From Nitrososphaerota archaeon (GTDB taxonomy: Archaea > Thermoproteota > Nitrososphaeria > Nitrososphaerales > Nitrosopumilaceae), in assembly GCA_028867395.1 (NCBI GenBank), contig JAGWGO010000008.1, positions 1 to 18,584 on the forward strand: DNA of 18,584 nucleotides, given 5' to 3'. How positions within the stretch are numbered: position 1 is the first letter of the stretch; the number at the start of each line of letters is the position of its first letter. The position numbers and the translations under genes were made by a program. Of this stretch, positions 1 to 6,881 are shown in pieces. The notes under the pieces were generated by a model, which had not been told where the DNA came from, did not search any database, and worked only from the letters and a program-made list of their open reading frames with translations.

Positions 1-632
1 TAATCAACCAATATATGAAAACAGGACATCTCATGGAAGCACCAGTCTTTACAGAAGGAATGATTGCAGAGGCAACTGCGATTCATGAGGCCTATCCAGA
101 ATATCTAGCGCGAGACCTGAGGGAAAAGATATTGAGCACAGAAGAAAATCCATTTGATTCTGAATACTTTACAAACATTGAACACTCTGATGCAAGAGAA
201 GAACCACTTCGTGAAGGACCTTGTATCATAATGGCAACTTCGGGTATGCTAGAAGGTGGACCAGTGCTTGAGTACTTTAAAAATATCGCACCGGTACAAA
301 AGAACAAGATTCTCTTTGTGTCATACCAAGTAAACGGTACTCTTGGAAGAAGAGTGCTTGATGGGTCAAGACAGGTATCAGTTGTAGGAAAGGACGGAAA
401 GATTGAGGTAATCAACATAAATTGCTCTACTGAAAAACTTGACGGATTTAGCGGACACAGTGACTATAATCAACTAATGTCATATGTGCACAAACTCAGA
501 CCAAAACTAAGAAGAGTAATTGTAAACCACGGCGAGAGAAGAAAATGTGAAAATCTTGCAAGCTCTATTCACAGAATGTTTAGAATTGCAACAACTTGTC
601 CACAAGTACAAGAAGGCATTAGACTACTTTAA
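1..632 (+). CDS. aCPSF1: aCPSF1 / FttA-type beta-CASP ribonuclease, C-terminal part (5' end outside window)
   Basis: C-terminal part of the archaeal CPSF73-like ribonuclease (metallo-beta-lactamase plus beta-CASP fold), which in archaea cleaves RNA 3' ends and acts in transcription termination. The frame is open from position 3, before the first ATG at 15, so that ATG is internal and the KH and catalytic N-terminal domains lie upstream. Counting from ATG 15, the beta-CASP region includes TSGMLEGGPV near residues 75-84. Two histidine motifs follow: FSGHSD (145-150, like CPSF73 motif B) and VNHGE (170-174, like motif C). The C-terminus ends in the usual hydrophobic IRLL-type tail. It converges on the sepF-like gene and the two overlap by 9 nt at their 3' ends. 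Family assignment is firm; the gene is simply cut by the window edge. Confidence 0.93.
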   Translation, partial: INQYMKTGHLMEAPVFTEGMIAEATAIHEAYPEYLARDLREKILSTEENPFDSEYFTNIEHSDAREEPLREGPCIIMATSGMLEGGPVLEYFKNIAPVQKNKILFVSYQVNGTLGRRVLDGSRQVSVVGKDGKIEVININCSTEKLDGFSGHSDYNQLMSYVHKLRPKLRRVIVNHGERRKCENLASSIHRMFRIATTCPQVQEGIRLL

Positions 633-902
633 GTCGTATTCTGCTCTCCAGATCTTTACACCTGAGGGAGTTACAATAATTCTTTCTTCACCCAATCTTG
701 CAATGTCTGCATCATTGGCCTTTGCAATGCTGTAAATCTCTTCTACTGTCTTTCGTAGTTCATCCACATTTTTTTGCGCAAGAGGGGTAACACGCAGAAC
801 CAGGATCATCCCCTTTTTGATATCTTCCTTTACAGTGTGGATATCACTGTAGTCCCTAAGAGTAATAGCTTTGAGGTATGTAGGGGCCTTTTGTGTCTGC
901 AT
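624..902 (-). CDS. sepF: SepF-like protein (DUF552 family)
   Basis: A 92-aa protein that is almost entirely the SepF core. In FtsZ-containing archaea SepF tethers FtsZ to the membrane. The supporting pattern is ILVLRVTPLAQ near residues 33-43, a following helix, then DIARLGEERIIVTPSGVKIW (65-84), all typical of archaeal SepF. Known archaeal SepF proteins carry an N-terminal amphipathic membrane-targeting helix and a linker before this core. Here only about 8 residues precede it, so membrane targeting is not evident. ATG at 902 is chosen. However, an in-frame ATA at 911 lies 6 nt after a perfect GGAGGT (complement of 918-923), whereas the ATG is 15 nt from it. No clear TATA box was seen upstream. 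Family call is good; a role in division is uncertain because this lineage is thought to divide mainly with Cdv/ESCRT-like proteins. Confidence 0.82.
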   Translation of the reverse strand: MQTQKAPTYLKAITLRDYSDIHTVKEDIKKGMILVLRVTPLAQKNVDELRKTVEEIYSIAKANDADIARLGEERIIVTPSGVKIWRAEYDLK

Positions 903-972
903 GATTGGTATGCAAATACCTCCCTCAAAAAGGCTTTGCAGTCAATTGCAATTCACAGACTAGCTTGTTTGA

Positions 973-1977
973 CTAAATTCTGTATTTCAGATACTCTTGC
1001 TCTGCAATATTAGAGGCAGGAACCTCTGACACTATCTCATTTTTCTGTATCAGAGAAACACCCTGCATTTCCTTTGGAGCATCAGAATATCGGAATGTAA
1101 TGTCTGACGCTAGTTTTAGGTTGGCATTGGAACTTTCTCCGCGTAAAAGGGAGATTGGACCGACATGATCTTTTGTCTCAAGTAGTACATCCCCAGCAAG
1201 TGCGAGTGCCTTCAGCATCTCATTTTCGTCCTTGTTTCTTCCAACAACTAATTTCGTTTTTGAATCAAATCTGAAATGCCTTCCAATCTTTAACAGGTCA
1301 ATATCATTTGTTGTGGGAGTTTCTGTGTGGTTGAAGAGATCTTTTGCCCTGATTGCAAAGTTTGGATCAGTAAGAAGACAACCGCCACCTGCATTTGGAG
1401 GGTTTTCAAATCCAAACTCTTGAGCAAGCTTCAACTGTTCTTTTCTTGAACGTCCACGAATCATTCCAAGGTTCTCTCGCTTGATAATGCCGTTTTCCTC
1501 CGGCTGGGTTTTTGGCAGCAGGGCACCAGAAAGTGGTCGCACTATTTTTCCTTCAAGGCCAGCTTCTTTTTCTATAGTTCGAAGTGCAGGACCATGTTGT
1601 GACATTGGTCTCTGTCCTAGGACCTCTCCTGAAATAATAAATTCTGCACCAATGTCTTCCATTACTTTTTTTCCAGCCTTGAACATCATGGCTCTGCAAT
1701 CGATACATGGATTCATGCCAGAACCAAATCCATGTTTTGGATTCTTGAGCATCTCGATGTAATCGTCTCCAAGATATACCGTTTTTAGATCAACGTTTAA
1801 CATGTCTGCAGTCTCACGGATCTCAAACCCGCAACCTCTACCGCAATCAAAATCACAAAACGGAGTCTTGATTGCAACAGCAGTAACATCAAATCCTTGA
1901 TTCTGCATCATCTTTACTGCCAGCCTGCTGTCAAGTCCTCCTGATAGTAAAGCTACGACTTTTTTCTTTTCTTCCAC
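973..1977 (-). CDS. PP-loop ATPase, probable tRNA thiolation enzyme (MnmA/ThiI-like) with C-terminal RNA-binding-type domain
   Basis: Adenine-nucleotide alpha-hydrolase fold enzyme of the sulfurtransferase type. From the GTG at 1977 (334 aa) the P-loop SGGLDS is at residues 12-17, the normal distance from the N-terminus for MnmA-like proteins. The frame is open upstream to 2166, but that would overlap the divergent peptidase and the extra sequence looks non-coding. A TATA-like TTTAGATA (complement of 1999-2006) centred 26 nt before this GTG supports leaderless initiation. ATG 2022 is the alternative. Cysteines cluster at 41, 45 and 49, in a CxxC (91/94) inside GMNPCIDC, and at 200 in GGGCLLTD. 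The CxxC plus distal Cys could hold an Fe-S cluster or perform persulfide chemistry, as in other tRNA thiolases (inference). The last ~110 residues may be an NFACT-R-type RNA-binding domain, which is known fused to such PP-loop enzymes. Substrate nucleoside unknown. Confidence 0.82.
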   Translation of the reverse strand: MEEKKKVVALLSGGLDSRLAVKMMQNQGFDVTAVAIKTPFCDFDCGRGCGFEIRETADMLNVDLKTVYLGDDYIEMLKNPKHGFGSGMNPCIDCRAMMFKAGKKVMEDIGAEFIISGEVLGQRPMSQHGPALRTIEKEAGLEGKIVRPLSGALLPKTQPEENGIIKRENLGMIRGRSRKEQLKLAQEFGFENPPNAGGGCLLTDPNFAIRAKDLFNHTETPTTNDIDLLKIGRHFRFDSKTKLVVGRNKDENEMLKALALAGDVLLETKDHVGPISLLRGESSNANLKLASDITFRYSDAPKEMQGVSLIQKNEIVSEVPASNIAEQEYLKYRI

Positions 1978-1997
1978 AGAACAAAAACTCTGCTTCC

Positions 1998-2008
1998 AAT
2001 ATCTAAAC
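1998..2008. promoter_or_regulatory. Possible shared TATA element between PP-loop gene and M24 peptidase
   Basis: AATATCTAAAC lies in the 74-bp divergent gap. Read on the minus strand (TTTAGATA) it is centred about 26 nt before the GTG at 1977, the archaeal box-A to start distance for a leaderless mRNA. On the plus strand it would give a start near 2029, just ahead of the peptidase. A second weak plus-strand box (ACATAAAT, 2018-2025) would fit a leaderless ATG at 2052. Called by spacing and AT content only. Confidence 0.35.
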
Positions 2009-2051
2009 CTTCCAACAAACATAAATGAAGATATGGTCAAGTTTGAGACTG

Positions 2052-3113
2052 ATGCGAAATCGTAGAAAAAATCTCTTAAAATTTTGCAACAAGTTAGAGT
2101 GTGATACGCTAGTTGCCTTTGAGCCTGAGAATCTGTTTTACATGACTGGATTTTGGGGTGAAGCAATAGGAGTACTTGACAAGAACGGAACTACCATCAT
2201 AGCGCCCGAGCTTGAGGTGGGACGGGCAAAAGAGGAATCAGTAAACTGCAAGGTTGTCAAGTCTGAACGAGGCAAGGGCTCGATATCCACTCTTATCAAG
2301 ACCGTAAAGGGGAGCAAAATATGCACAGACACGAACAATTACGATATGGTACAGTCGCTCAAAAAGAGCCTTCCACGCGTAAGATCCACAACTGAACCAT
2401 TCTATCAGGCACGACAGGTAAAAGATCTAGATGAGATTGGCATACTGAGAAAATGCTCTAATATCTTGGATGAGATGTACGAGCTTTGTGTAGACGAGAT
2501 TAAGATAGGCATGTCAGAAATGGAGCTTCAAACCATCTTGATGTCATATGCAATGGAAAGGGGTGCCTTTGCCACTGGCTACAAGTCTACCCTGCAACCG
2601 CTTATCATTGCAGGAGGGCCAAACAGTGCGCTTCCCCACGCCCAAGTAACAGAGCGAAAATTTGAGGGTGGCGACATGATTGTAGTAGACCTTACTTTGC
2701 GCCATAAGGGGTATGTATCTGACGCAACAAGGACATTTGGTCTTGGTGCAATATCACCAGAGGCAAAAAAGGTCTATGAAATTGTAAAAAGATCTCAGGA
2801 GGCAGGGATCAAGAAAGTAAGACCCGGGGTCTCTTGCAGATCAGTTGACGATGTATGCAGAAAAGTAATTGCAAAAACGGGATATGGAAAATACTTTATC
2901 CACTCTACAGGCCATGGAATAGGTCTTGAAGTACATGAACTTCCAAATCTTGGTCCGTCAAGTCAAGCGATTCTATCAAAAAACATGGCAATAACAGTGG
3001 AGCCTGGAATTTATCTGCCAAAGAAATTTGGGGTAAGAATTGAAGACTCGTTGATTGTAGGATCAAGACCTGATGTAATGCACAAGTTCACAAAAGAATT
3101 GATTGTAATTTAA
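2052..3113 (+). CDS. M24 family metallopeptidase (Xaa-Pro aminopeptidase / prolidase-like)
   Basis: Pita-bread fold metallopeptidase, expected in the cytoplasm, cleaving Xaa-Pro bonds in peptides. With the ATG at 2052 (353 aa) the N-terminal creatinase-like domain spans about 1-125 and the catalytic domain about 130-353. All five dinuclear-metal ligands of the family are visible: D213 (IVVDLTLR), D224 (YVSDATRTF), H288 (TGHGIGLEVHE), E317 (TVEPGIY) and E331 (VRIEDS). An in-frame ATG at 2025 adds nine residues and would place the start 3 nt from a possible start of the divergent gene. ATG 2052 was preferred because homology-like sequence begins there; this is not decisive. It ends 3 nt before the convergent coaBC stop. 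Substrate specificity (dipeptidase or aminopeptidase) cannot be told from sequence alone. Confidence 0.88.
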   Translation: MRNRRKNLLKFCNKLECDTLVAFEPENLFYMTGFWGEAIGVLDKNGTTIIAPELEVGRAKEESVNCKVVKSERGKGSISTLIKTVKGSKICTDTNNYDMVQSLKKSLPRVRSTTEPFYQARQVKDLDEIGILRKCSNILDEMYELCVDEIKIGMSEMELQTILMSYAMERGAFATGYKSTLQPLIIAGGPNSALPHAQVTERKFEGGDMIVVDLTLRHKGYVSDATRTFGLGAISPEAKKVYEIVKRSQEAGIKKVRPGVSCRSVDDVCRKVIAKTGYGKYFIHSTGHGIGLEVHELPNLGPSSQAILSKNMAITVEPGIYLPKKFGVRIEDSLIVGSRPDVMHKFTKELIVI

Positions 3114-3116
3114 AAA

Positions 3117-4358
3117 TTACAAAATAGATCTTTTCTCAAATCTCTGCTCTATCTGATTTGAAATAAACTTGGCAATCTTTTCCTTGTCTTTCCATCCAGA
3201 TTCAAGCGAGTCTTTAGAATCTATAATGACGACATTGTTCTTGCTGGGATCTTTTTTGTATCTTGCACCAATGTCATTTGCAACTATCATATCAGCTCTA
3301 GATTCTCCCAGCTTTTTGCGTGATGATACAATCAATTCTTTTTTTGATACATTGGTCTCTGCCTTGAAACCCACCAAGAATGCATCTCTCTGAATTTTTT
3401 TTATCTCGTCTATAATTTTTGGAACTTTTTTTAGCTTTACGACTATCTTATCTGCATTGCTTTTGATCTTGGTCTTGCTTGGCTTTTCAACTGTATAATC
3501 AGATACGGCAGCAGCAAGTATTACTATGTCGAACCTATTTCTCATCTCACCTTGTACTGCCTTTAGCATATCCATGCTTGTCTGCACTCTTACAACCTTG
3601 GCTCCCTTGGGAGGGGTTTCTGTGCCTGGACCATAAATGAGTGTGACTTTGGCGCCAGCTGAGACAAGCTCTTGCGCTAAAAGAACTCCGGTCTTTCCTG
3701 AGCTCTGGTTTGTTATCACCCGTATCGGGTCGATGTACTCCAAAGTTGGACCGGCAGTTATGAGCACCTTCTTTCCTTCAAAGACAAGAGAAGCGCCATA
3801 TTTTTTCAGCACAAAGTCAAGCACTTGCTCGGGTTCTGCCGCCTTTGCTTTTCCTTCGATAAACTGTGGCTCGATAAAACTTACTTTGTCTTTTAGAAAC
3901 TCGATGTTCTTTCTTACTGCGGGATTTTCATACATTGCTTGATGCATGGCAAGTGAAATAATTATTGGAATCTTGGAGCCAAATCCTACACTTAGAACCG
4001 TGGAGATTGGAGTGTCGTCTATGCCATGTGCAAGTTTTCCAAGAGTGTTTGCAGTACATGGATACACTATTATCAAATCAGACTGCTTGTAGTCTGCAAC
4101 CTTGATGTGTTCAAGATTTCCCGTCAGTTTTGTTATGACCTCATTTCCTGTGGCCCACTTGAAGTAGCTTGGCTTGATGAGGTCGGTAGCAGCCTTGCTT
4201 GCAACACAAGTAACATCTGCACCATGTCGCATAAGAAATCTTGCAAGCTCAATTGACTTGTAAGCTGCAACACTTCCCGTTATGCATAGCACAATTTTTT
4301 TACCCACAAGCTCTGTGCCGTCAGAGCTTACAATGTCAAGAGATGGATGTTTACGCAA
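3117..4358 (-). CDS. coaBC: Bifunctional phosphopantothenoylcysteine decarboxylase / phosphopantothenate-cysteine ligase
   Basis: Performs two consecutive CoA steps: ligation of cysteine to 4'-phosphopantothenate (CoaB) and FMN-dependent decarboxylation (CoaC). The 413-aa protein has an N-terminal flavoprotein domain (about 20-185) with ITGSVAAYKS and the catalytic-type His84 in LEHIKVAD. The CoaB domain begins at about 193, with ITAGPTLEYIDPIRVITN (200-217), AAAVSDY (282-288) and the FKAET segment (331-335). The flavin-domain segment that is usually PxMNxxMW reads AMHQAMY (137-143). The flap that carries a cysteine in E. coli CoaC reads EGKAKAAEP with no cysteine; this may be normal for archaea. 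The start is a TTG at 4358 overlapping the panB stop by 8 nt (TTGCGTAA), consistent with translational coupling. GTG at codon 18 is an alternative. It is the last gene of the CoA operon. Confidence 0.94.
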   Translation of the reverse strand: MRKHPSLDIVSSDGTELVGKKIVLCITGSVAAYKSIELARFLMRHGADVTCVASKAATDLIKPSYFKWATGNEVITKLTGNLEHIKVADYKQSDLIIVYPCTANTLGKLAHGIDDTPISTVLSVGFGSKIPIIISLAMHQAMYENPAVRKNIEFLKDKVSFIEPQFIEGKAKAAEPEQVLDFVLKKYGASLVFEGKKVLITAGPTLEYIDPIRVITNQSSGKTGVLLAQELVSAGAKVTLIYGPGTETPPKGAKVVRVQTSMDMLKAVQGEMRNRFDIVILAAAVSDYTVEKPSKTKIKSNADKIVVKLKKVPKIIDEIKKIQRDAFLVGFKAETNVSKKELIVSSRKKLGESRADMIVANDIGARYKKDPSKNNVVIIDSKDSLESGWKDKEKIAKFISNQIEQRFEKRSIL

Positions 4359-5184
4359 TTTCTTTTTTCAACCTTTCAAGTTCGGACTTTTCAATCGAGA
4401 AGGAATGTTCTTGTGTGGGAAACTTGCCTGATACCACATCATTCTTGTATGCAGTGACAGCTTTTACAATATCTGCTGAGAGCTCAAGGTATCGTTTTGC
4501 AAACTTGGGCTTGATCTTCTCATATAGTCCTAGAACATCATGAACAACTAGTACCTGTCCATCACAGTCAGGACCTGAACCAATTCCTATTGTTGGAATC
4601 TTGATGGACTCTGTTATTATCTTGGATATCTCTCTTGTCACCATCTCTAATGCAATGCTAAAAGCTCCTGCCTCTTCCACGGCCTTGGCGTTCTGAATCA
4701 GATTGAGGGCTGCTTCCTTTGTCTTTGCCTGTACTTTGTATCCTTCTTGTAATGTGGTTGTCTGTGGCTGAAAACCAATGTGCCCCATCACTGGTATGCC
4801 TATCTCAACAATTGACTTGACAGTATCCCTAATCTCAATTCCGCCCTCTAGCTTGACTGCATCTGCTCCTGCCTTGACAAGCCTTCCAGCATTCTCGATT
4901 GCCTGCGACTTGCTTGCTTGGTAAGACATGAAGGGCATGTCGGCTATCACCATGGCGTTTTGCCTTCCCCTGCTTACGGCTTCGGTAAAAAAACACATCT
5001 GTTCCATTGTGACAGGAATGGTGTTATCATAGCCAAGCATTACCATTCCACCGCTGTCTCCTACAAGCAAGATATCGATGCCTGCCCTGTCGCAAAGCTG
5101 CGATGTCGTATAATCATATGCGGTAATTACTGAGATCTTTTTTGATCCCTTCATGGAAACAATATCTCTTACCGATTTAGGCAC
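4351..5184 (-). CDS. panB: 3-methyl-2-oxobutanoate hydroxymethyltransferase (ketopantoate hydroxymethyltransferase)
   Basis: Transfers a hydroxymethyl group from 5,10-methylenetetrahydrofolate (or an archaeal pterin equivalent) to 2-oxoisovalerate, giving ketopantoate, the first committed step of pantothenate synthesis. The 277-aa length matches the family. Visible motifs are ITAYDYTTSQ (20-29), the metal-site aspartates D43 (VGDSGG) and D82 (ADMPF), KLEGG (111-115), GHIGFQPQ (134-141), E180 at the catalytic glutamate position, and GIGSGPDCDGQVLV (200-213). The start is GTG at 5184, overlapping the upstream stop by 8 nt (GTGCCTAA). This is the same geometry as the panB-coaBC junction. A GGAGA-like motif lies upstream, inside the previous gene. 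It is third of four CoA genes. Confidence 0.95.
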   Translation of the reverse strand: MPKSVRDIVSMKGSKKISVITAYDYTTSQLCDRAGIDILLVGDSGGMVMLGYDNTIPVTMEQMCFFTEAVSRGRQNAMVIADMPFMSYQASKSQAIENAGRLVKAGADAVKLEGGIEIRDTVKSIVEIGIPVMGHIGFQPQTTTLQEGYKVQAKTKEAALNLIQNAKAVEEAGAFSIALEMVTREISKIITESIKIPTIGIGSGPDCDGQVLVVHDVLGLYEKIKPKFAKRYLELSADIVKAVTAYKNDVVSGKFPTQEHSFSIEKSELERLKKEIA

Positions 5185-5923
5185 GGGACATTCTCCTAAG
5201 GTTATTTTTTATTAGAAGAATTGATTGGTTCAGGTTCTTCTTGTTGTGAAACTTGAAGTTTTTCCTCAGTGTGGATCTTTTCATCTTCTTGCAGGTCTTG
5301 ATGAGCAATTGCATTCCTCTTGTTACATTGTCAACGATGGTAATGTCGGCAGTCTGTGCAGTGCGCGACATTGGATTAAGATCAAATGTGATTACTTTTT
5401 TTCCAAACTTTTTTAACGCAATAGTCCTGTCGCCATCCTCTAGCGGCACCAGAACAACGTCGGCAATGAAGATGCCTCGTTCATCTACTACCCTTCTGGC
5501 GCTCTCAAGTCCTGGAATTTTTTGGGAAAACTTGGAGTCAAGTCCAAGAACTTTGTTAGCACCATTCCTTTTGATAGCCTGGGCAATTGCCCTTTTTCTC
5601 TTGTTGCTTGCATAAAACAGATTGACCTCAATTTCTGCGCCAACAACTTTTGCAAGTTGTACGATCTCTCTTGTACAGAGCGCTGCCAAGTTGCCATTTA
5701 CTGATATGACGGGATGTTTTGCTGAAAGTAACATCTGTGCTGCCGCACTGATTGCCTCATGAGATGCCTTTGATGTCCTCTCACCTATGAGATAGTCAAA
5801 CATCTCACCTCTGCCATGAGCTAGAAGGCCTTCCTCTACGACAAGGCCCTCTTTGTATCCTCTGACTAGCCTCTCTCTAATGTATAGGGATTCGGCCCTG
5901 GGATGGGATCGTGGGATGTGCAC
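5177..5923 (-). CDS. 4-phosphopantoate-beta-alanine ligase (archaeal phosphopantothenate synthetase, DUF137)
   Basis: Archaeal enzyme that condenses 4-phosphopantoate with beta-alanine using ATP to give 4'-phosphopantothenate. Together with pantoate kinase it replaces bacterial PanC/CoaA. The 248-aa protein shows the family pattern throughout: IPRSHPRAESL (3-13), AHGRGEMFDYLIGERT (35-50), ISVNGN (73-78), EVNLFYAS (99-106), VPLEDGDR (159-166), DLNPMSRTA (181-189) and ITIVDN (194-199). The tail from about 211 on is strongly basic. It starts with GTG at 5923; the G is shared with the upstream TAG stop (TAGTG), preceded by GGGAG in the upstream gene, so reinitiation is likely. It ends inside the panB start region. 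Confidence 0.94.
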   Translation of the reverse strand: MHIPRSHPRAESLYIRERLVRGYKEGLVVEEGLLAHGRGEMFDYLIGERTSKASHEAISAAAQMLLSAKHPVISVNGNLAALCTREIVQLAKVVGAEIEVNLFYASNKRKRAIAQAIKRNGANKVLGLDSKFSQKIPGLESARRVVDERGIFIADVVLVPLEDGDRTIALKKFGKKVITFDLNPMSRTAQTADITIVDNVTRGMQLLIKTCKKMKRSTLRKNFKFHNKKNLNQSILLIKNNLRRMSRA

Positions 5924-6807
5924 TAGGACTCCCTGACCCCACTTTTGTCAATCTCTGTCTTGATTATGATCCCGTCGTGATACTTTTCTAAAATCTGTAG
6001 GACCTGAAGCTCATTTTCCTTTGGCACCAACGTAAACACAGTTTCTCCAAACATTGCAATGCCACACTTGAATCCATGTTCCTGTAAATCGTCAATTACT
6101 TGTTGCATCTTTGGAGTTATAACACCTACATATTTCGCAAACTCTAGAGACATGTCCATAAACTCCATTTGGTTTCTTGACTTGAGCAATTTTGTAACCA
6201 TCTTTGCTCCAAGACCATTTATCTTTGAGAGCTCAGTCTTGATGAATTTCTTTGTAGATATTGGTGAAAAGCAAATTACAATTGGTAGAAAATCAGTGTG
6301 AATCTTTTTTAGACTGCCTATGCCTGGCGCACCATACTTTGTTCTTATCTCGAAGCCTCCATGGTATGACGATAACACGGTGCCAAGCCCCGTCTTGCAG
6401 TGGATCTCTGCGTTGTGTGCTATCTGTCCGACTTGGGTCCTTGAAAGATTTGCTCCAAGTGCCTTGTTTAATGCAAATGCCAAGCTTAGGGCAACAGCTC
6501 CACTAGAACCAAGACCGTATCCGACTGGAATTCCGGCATGATGCTCTATTTCCAAAAAATGATTTCCTTTTGCAATCTTGAGAAATTCTTTTGCGACATA
6601 TTCTGAGACTTGGGTGTTATCAGACTTGTAGCCGATGTGTGTAATTTTAAAACCAGGCTTGTCGGTTATTACTTTCACCTTGGTTGTAACGCCCTTTTTT
6701 ATGCAAAAGCCCGCGCCAATAGATCCCTTGAGCTCAGGTCGTGTTGGCTCTACATATGCCTTGAAAAACCCTGTGATATGCCCCGGAGCAAAGGCTTCTG
6801 CCTGCAT
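5923..6807 (-). CDS. Pantoate kinase (archaeal, GHMP kinase family)
   Basis: Phosphorylates pantoate to 4-phosphopantoate with ATP, the archaeal-specific step feeding the adjacent phosphopantothenate synthetase gene. The 294-aa protein opens with AEAFAPGHITGFF (3-15) and has the GHMP ATP-binding loop VGYGLGSSGAVAL (95-107). A later block, HNAEIHCKTGLGTV (131-144), and the following GGFEIRTKYGAPG (150-162) are as expected of the family. ATG at 6807 follows a TTTTATAT box centred 27 nt upstream (complement of 6831-6838) with no Shine-Dalgarno, so the operon mRNA is probably leaderless. It is the first gene of the CoA operon and is divergent from the AbrB-PhoU gene. Confidence 0.93.
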   Translation of the reverse strand: MQAEAFAPGHITGFFKAYVEPTRPELKGSIGAGFCIKKGVTTKVKVITDKPGFKITHIGYKSDNTQVSEYVAKEFLKIAKGNHFLEIEHHAGIPVGYGLGSSGAVALSLAFALNKALGANLSRTQVGQIAHNAEIHCKTGLGTVLSSYHGGFEIRTKYGAPGIGSLKKIHTDFLPIVICFSPISTKKFIKTELSKINGLGAKMVTKLLKSRNQMEFMDMSLEFAKYVGVITPKMQQVIDDLQEHGFKCGIAMFGETVFTLVPKENELQVLQILEKYHDGIIIKTEIDKSGVRES

Positions 6808-6830
6808 GATGAGTTTAAATTTTTGAAAAA

Positions 6831-6838
6831 ATATAAAA
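6831..6838 (-). promoter_or_regulatory. TATA box of the CoA operon
   Basis: Minus-strand TTTTATAT centred about 27 nt before the ATG at 6807, the archaeal box-A distance for a leaderless transcript. The surrounding 6815-6880 stretch is very AT-rich and also holds the divergent promoter. Confidence 0.55.
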
Positions 6839-6853
6839 ATAGTGATTATATTA

Positions 6854-6859
6854 TTTATA
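6854..6859 (+). promoter_or_regulatory. TATA box of the AbrB-PhoU gene
   Basis: TTTATA centred about 25.5 nt before the proposed ATT start at 6882. A second AT-rich box at 6863-6870 (ATATAAAT) would instead put transcription start near 6893, before the ATG at 6912. The choice of box decides which start codon is used. Confidence 0.45.
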
Positions 6860-6881
6860 TTGATATAAATTAGCTAAATTC

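Noticed and set aside
2023..2166. N-terminal extension of the PP-loop protein up to 2166 on the minus strand
   Set aside because: It overlaps the divergent peptidase coding region and precedes the normal family start; the extra residues show no family pattern.
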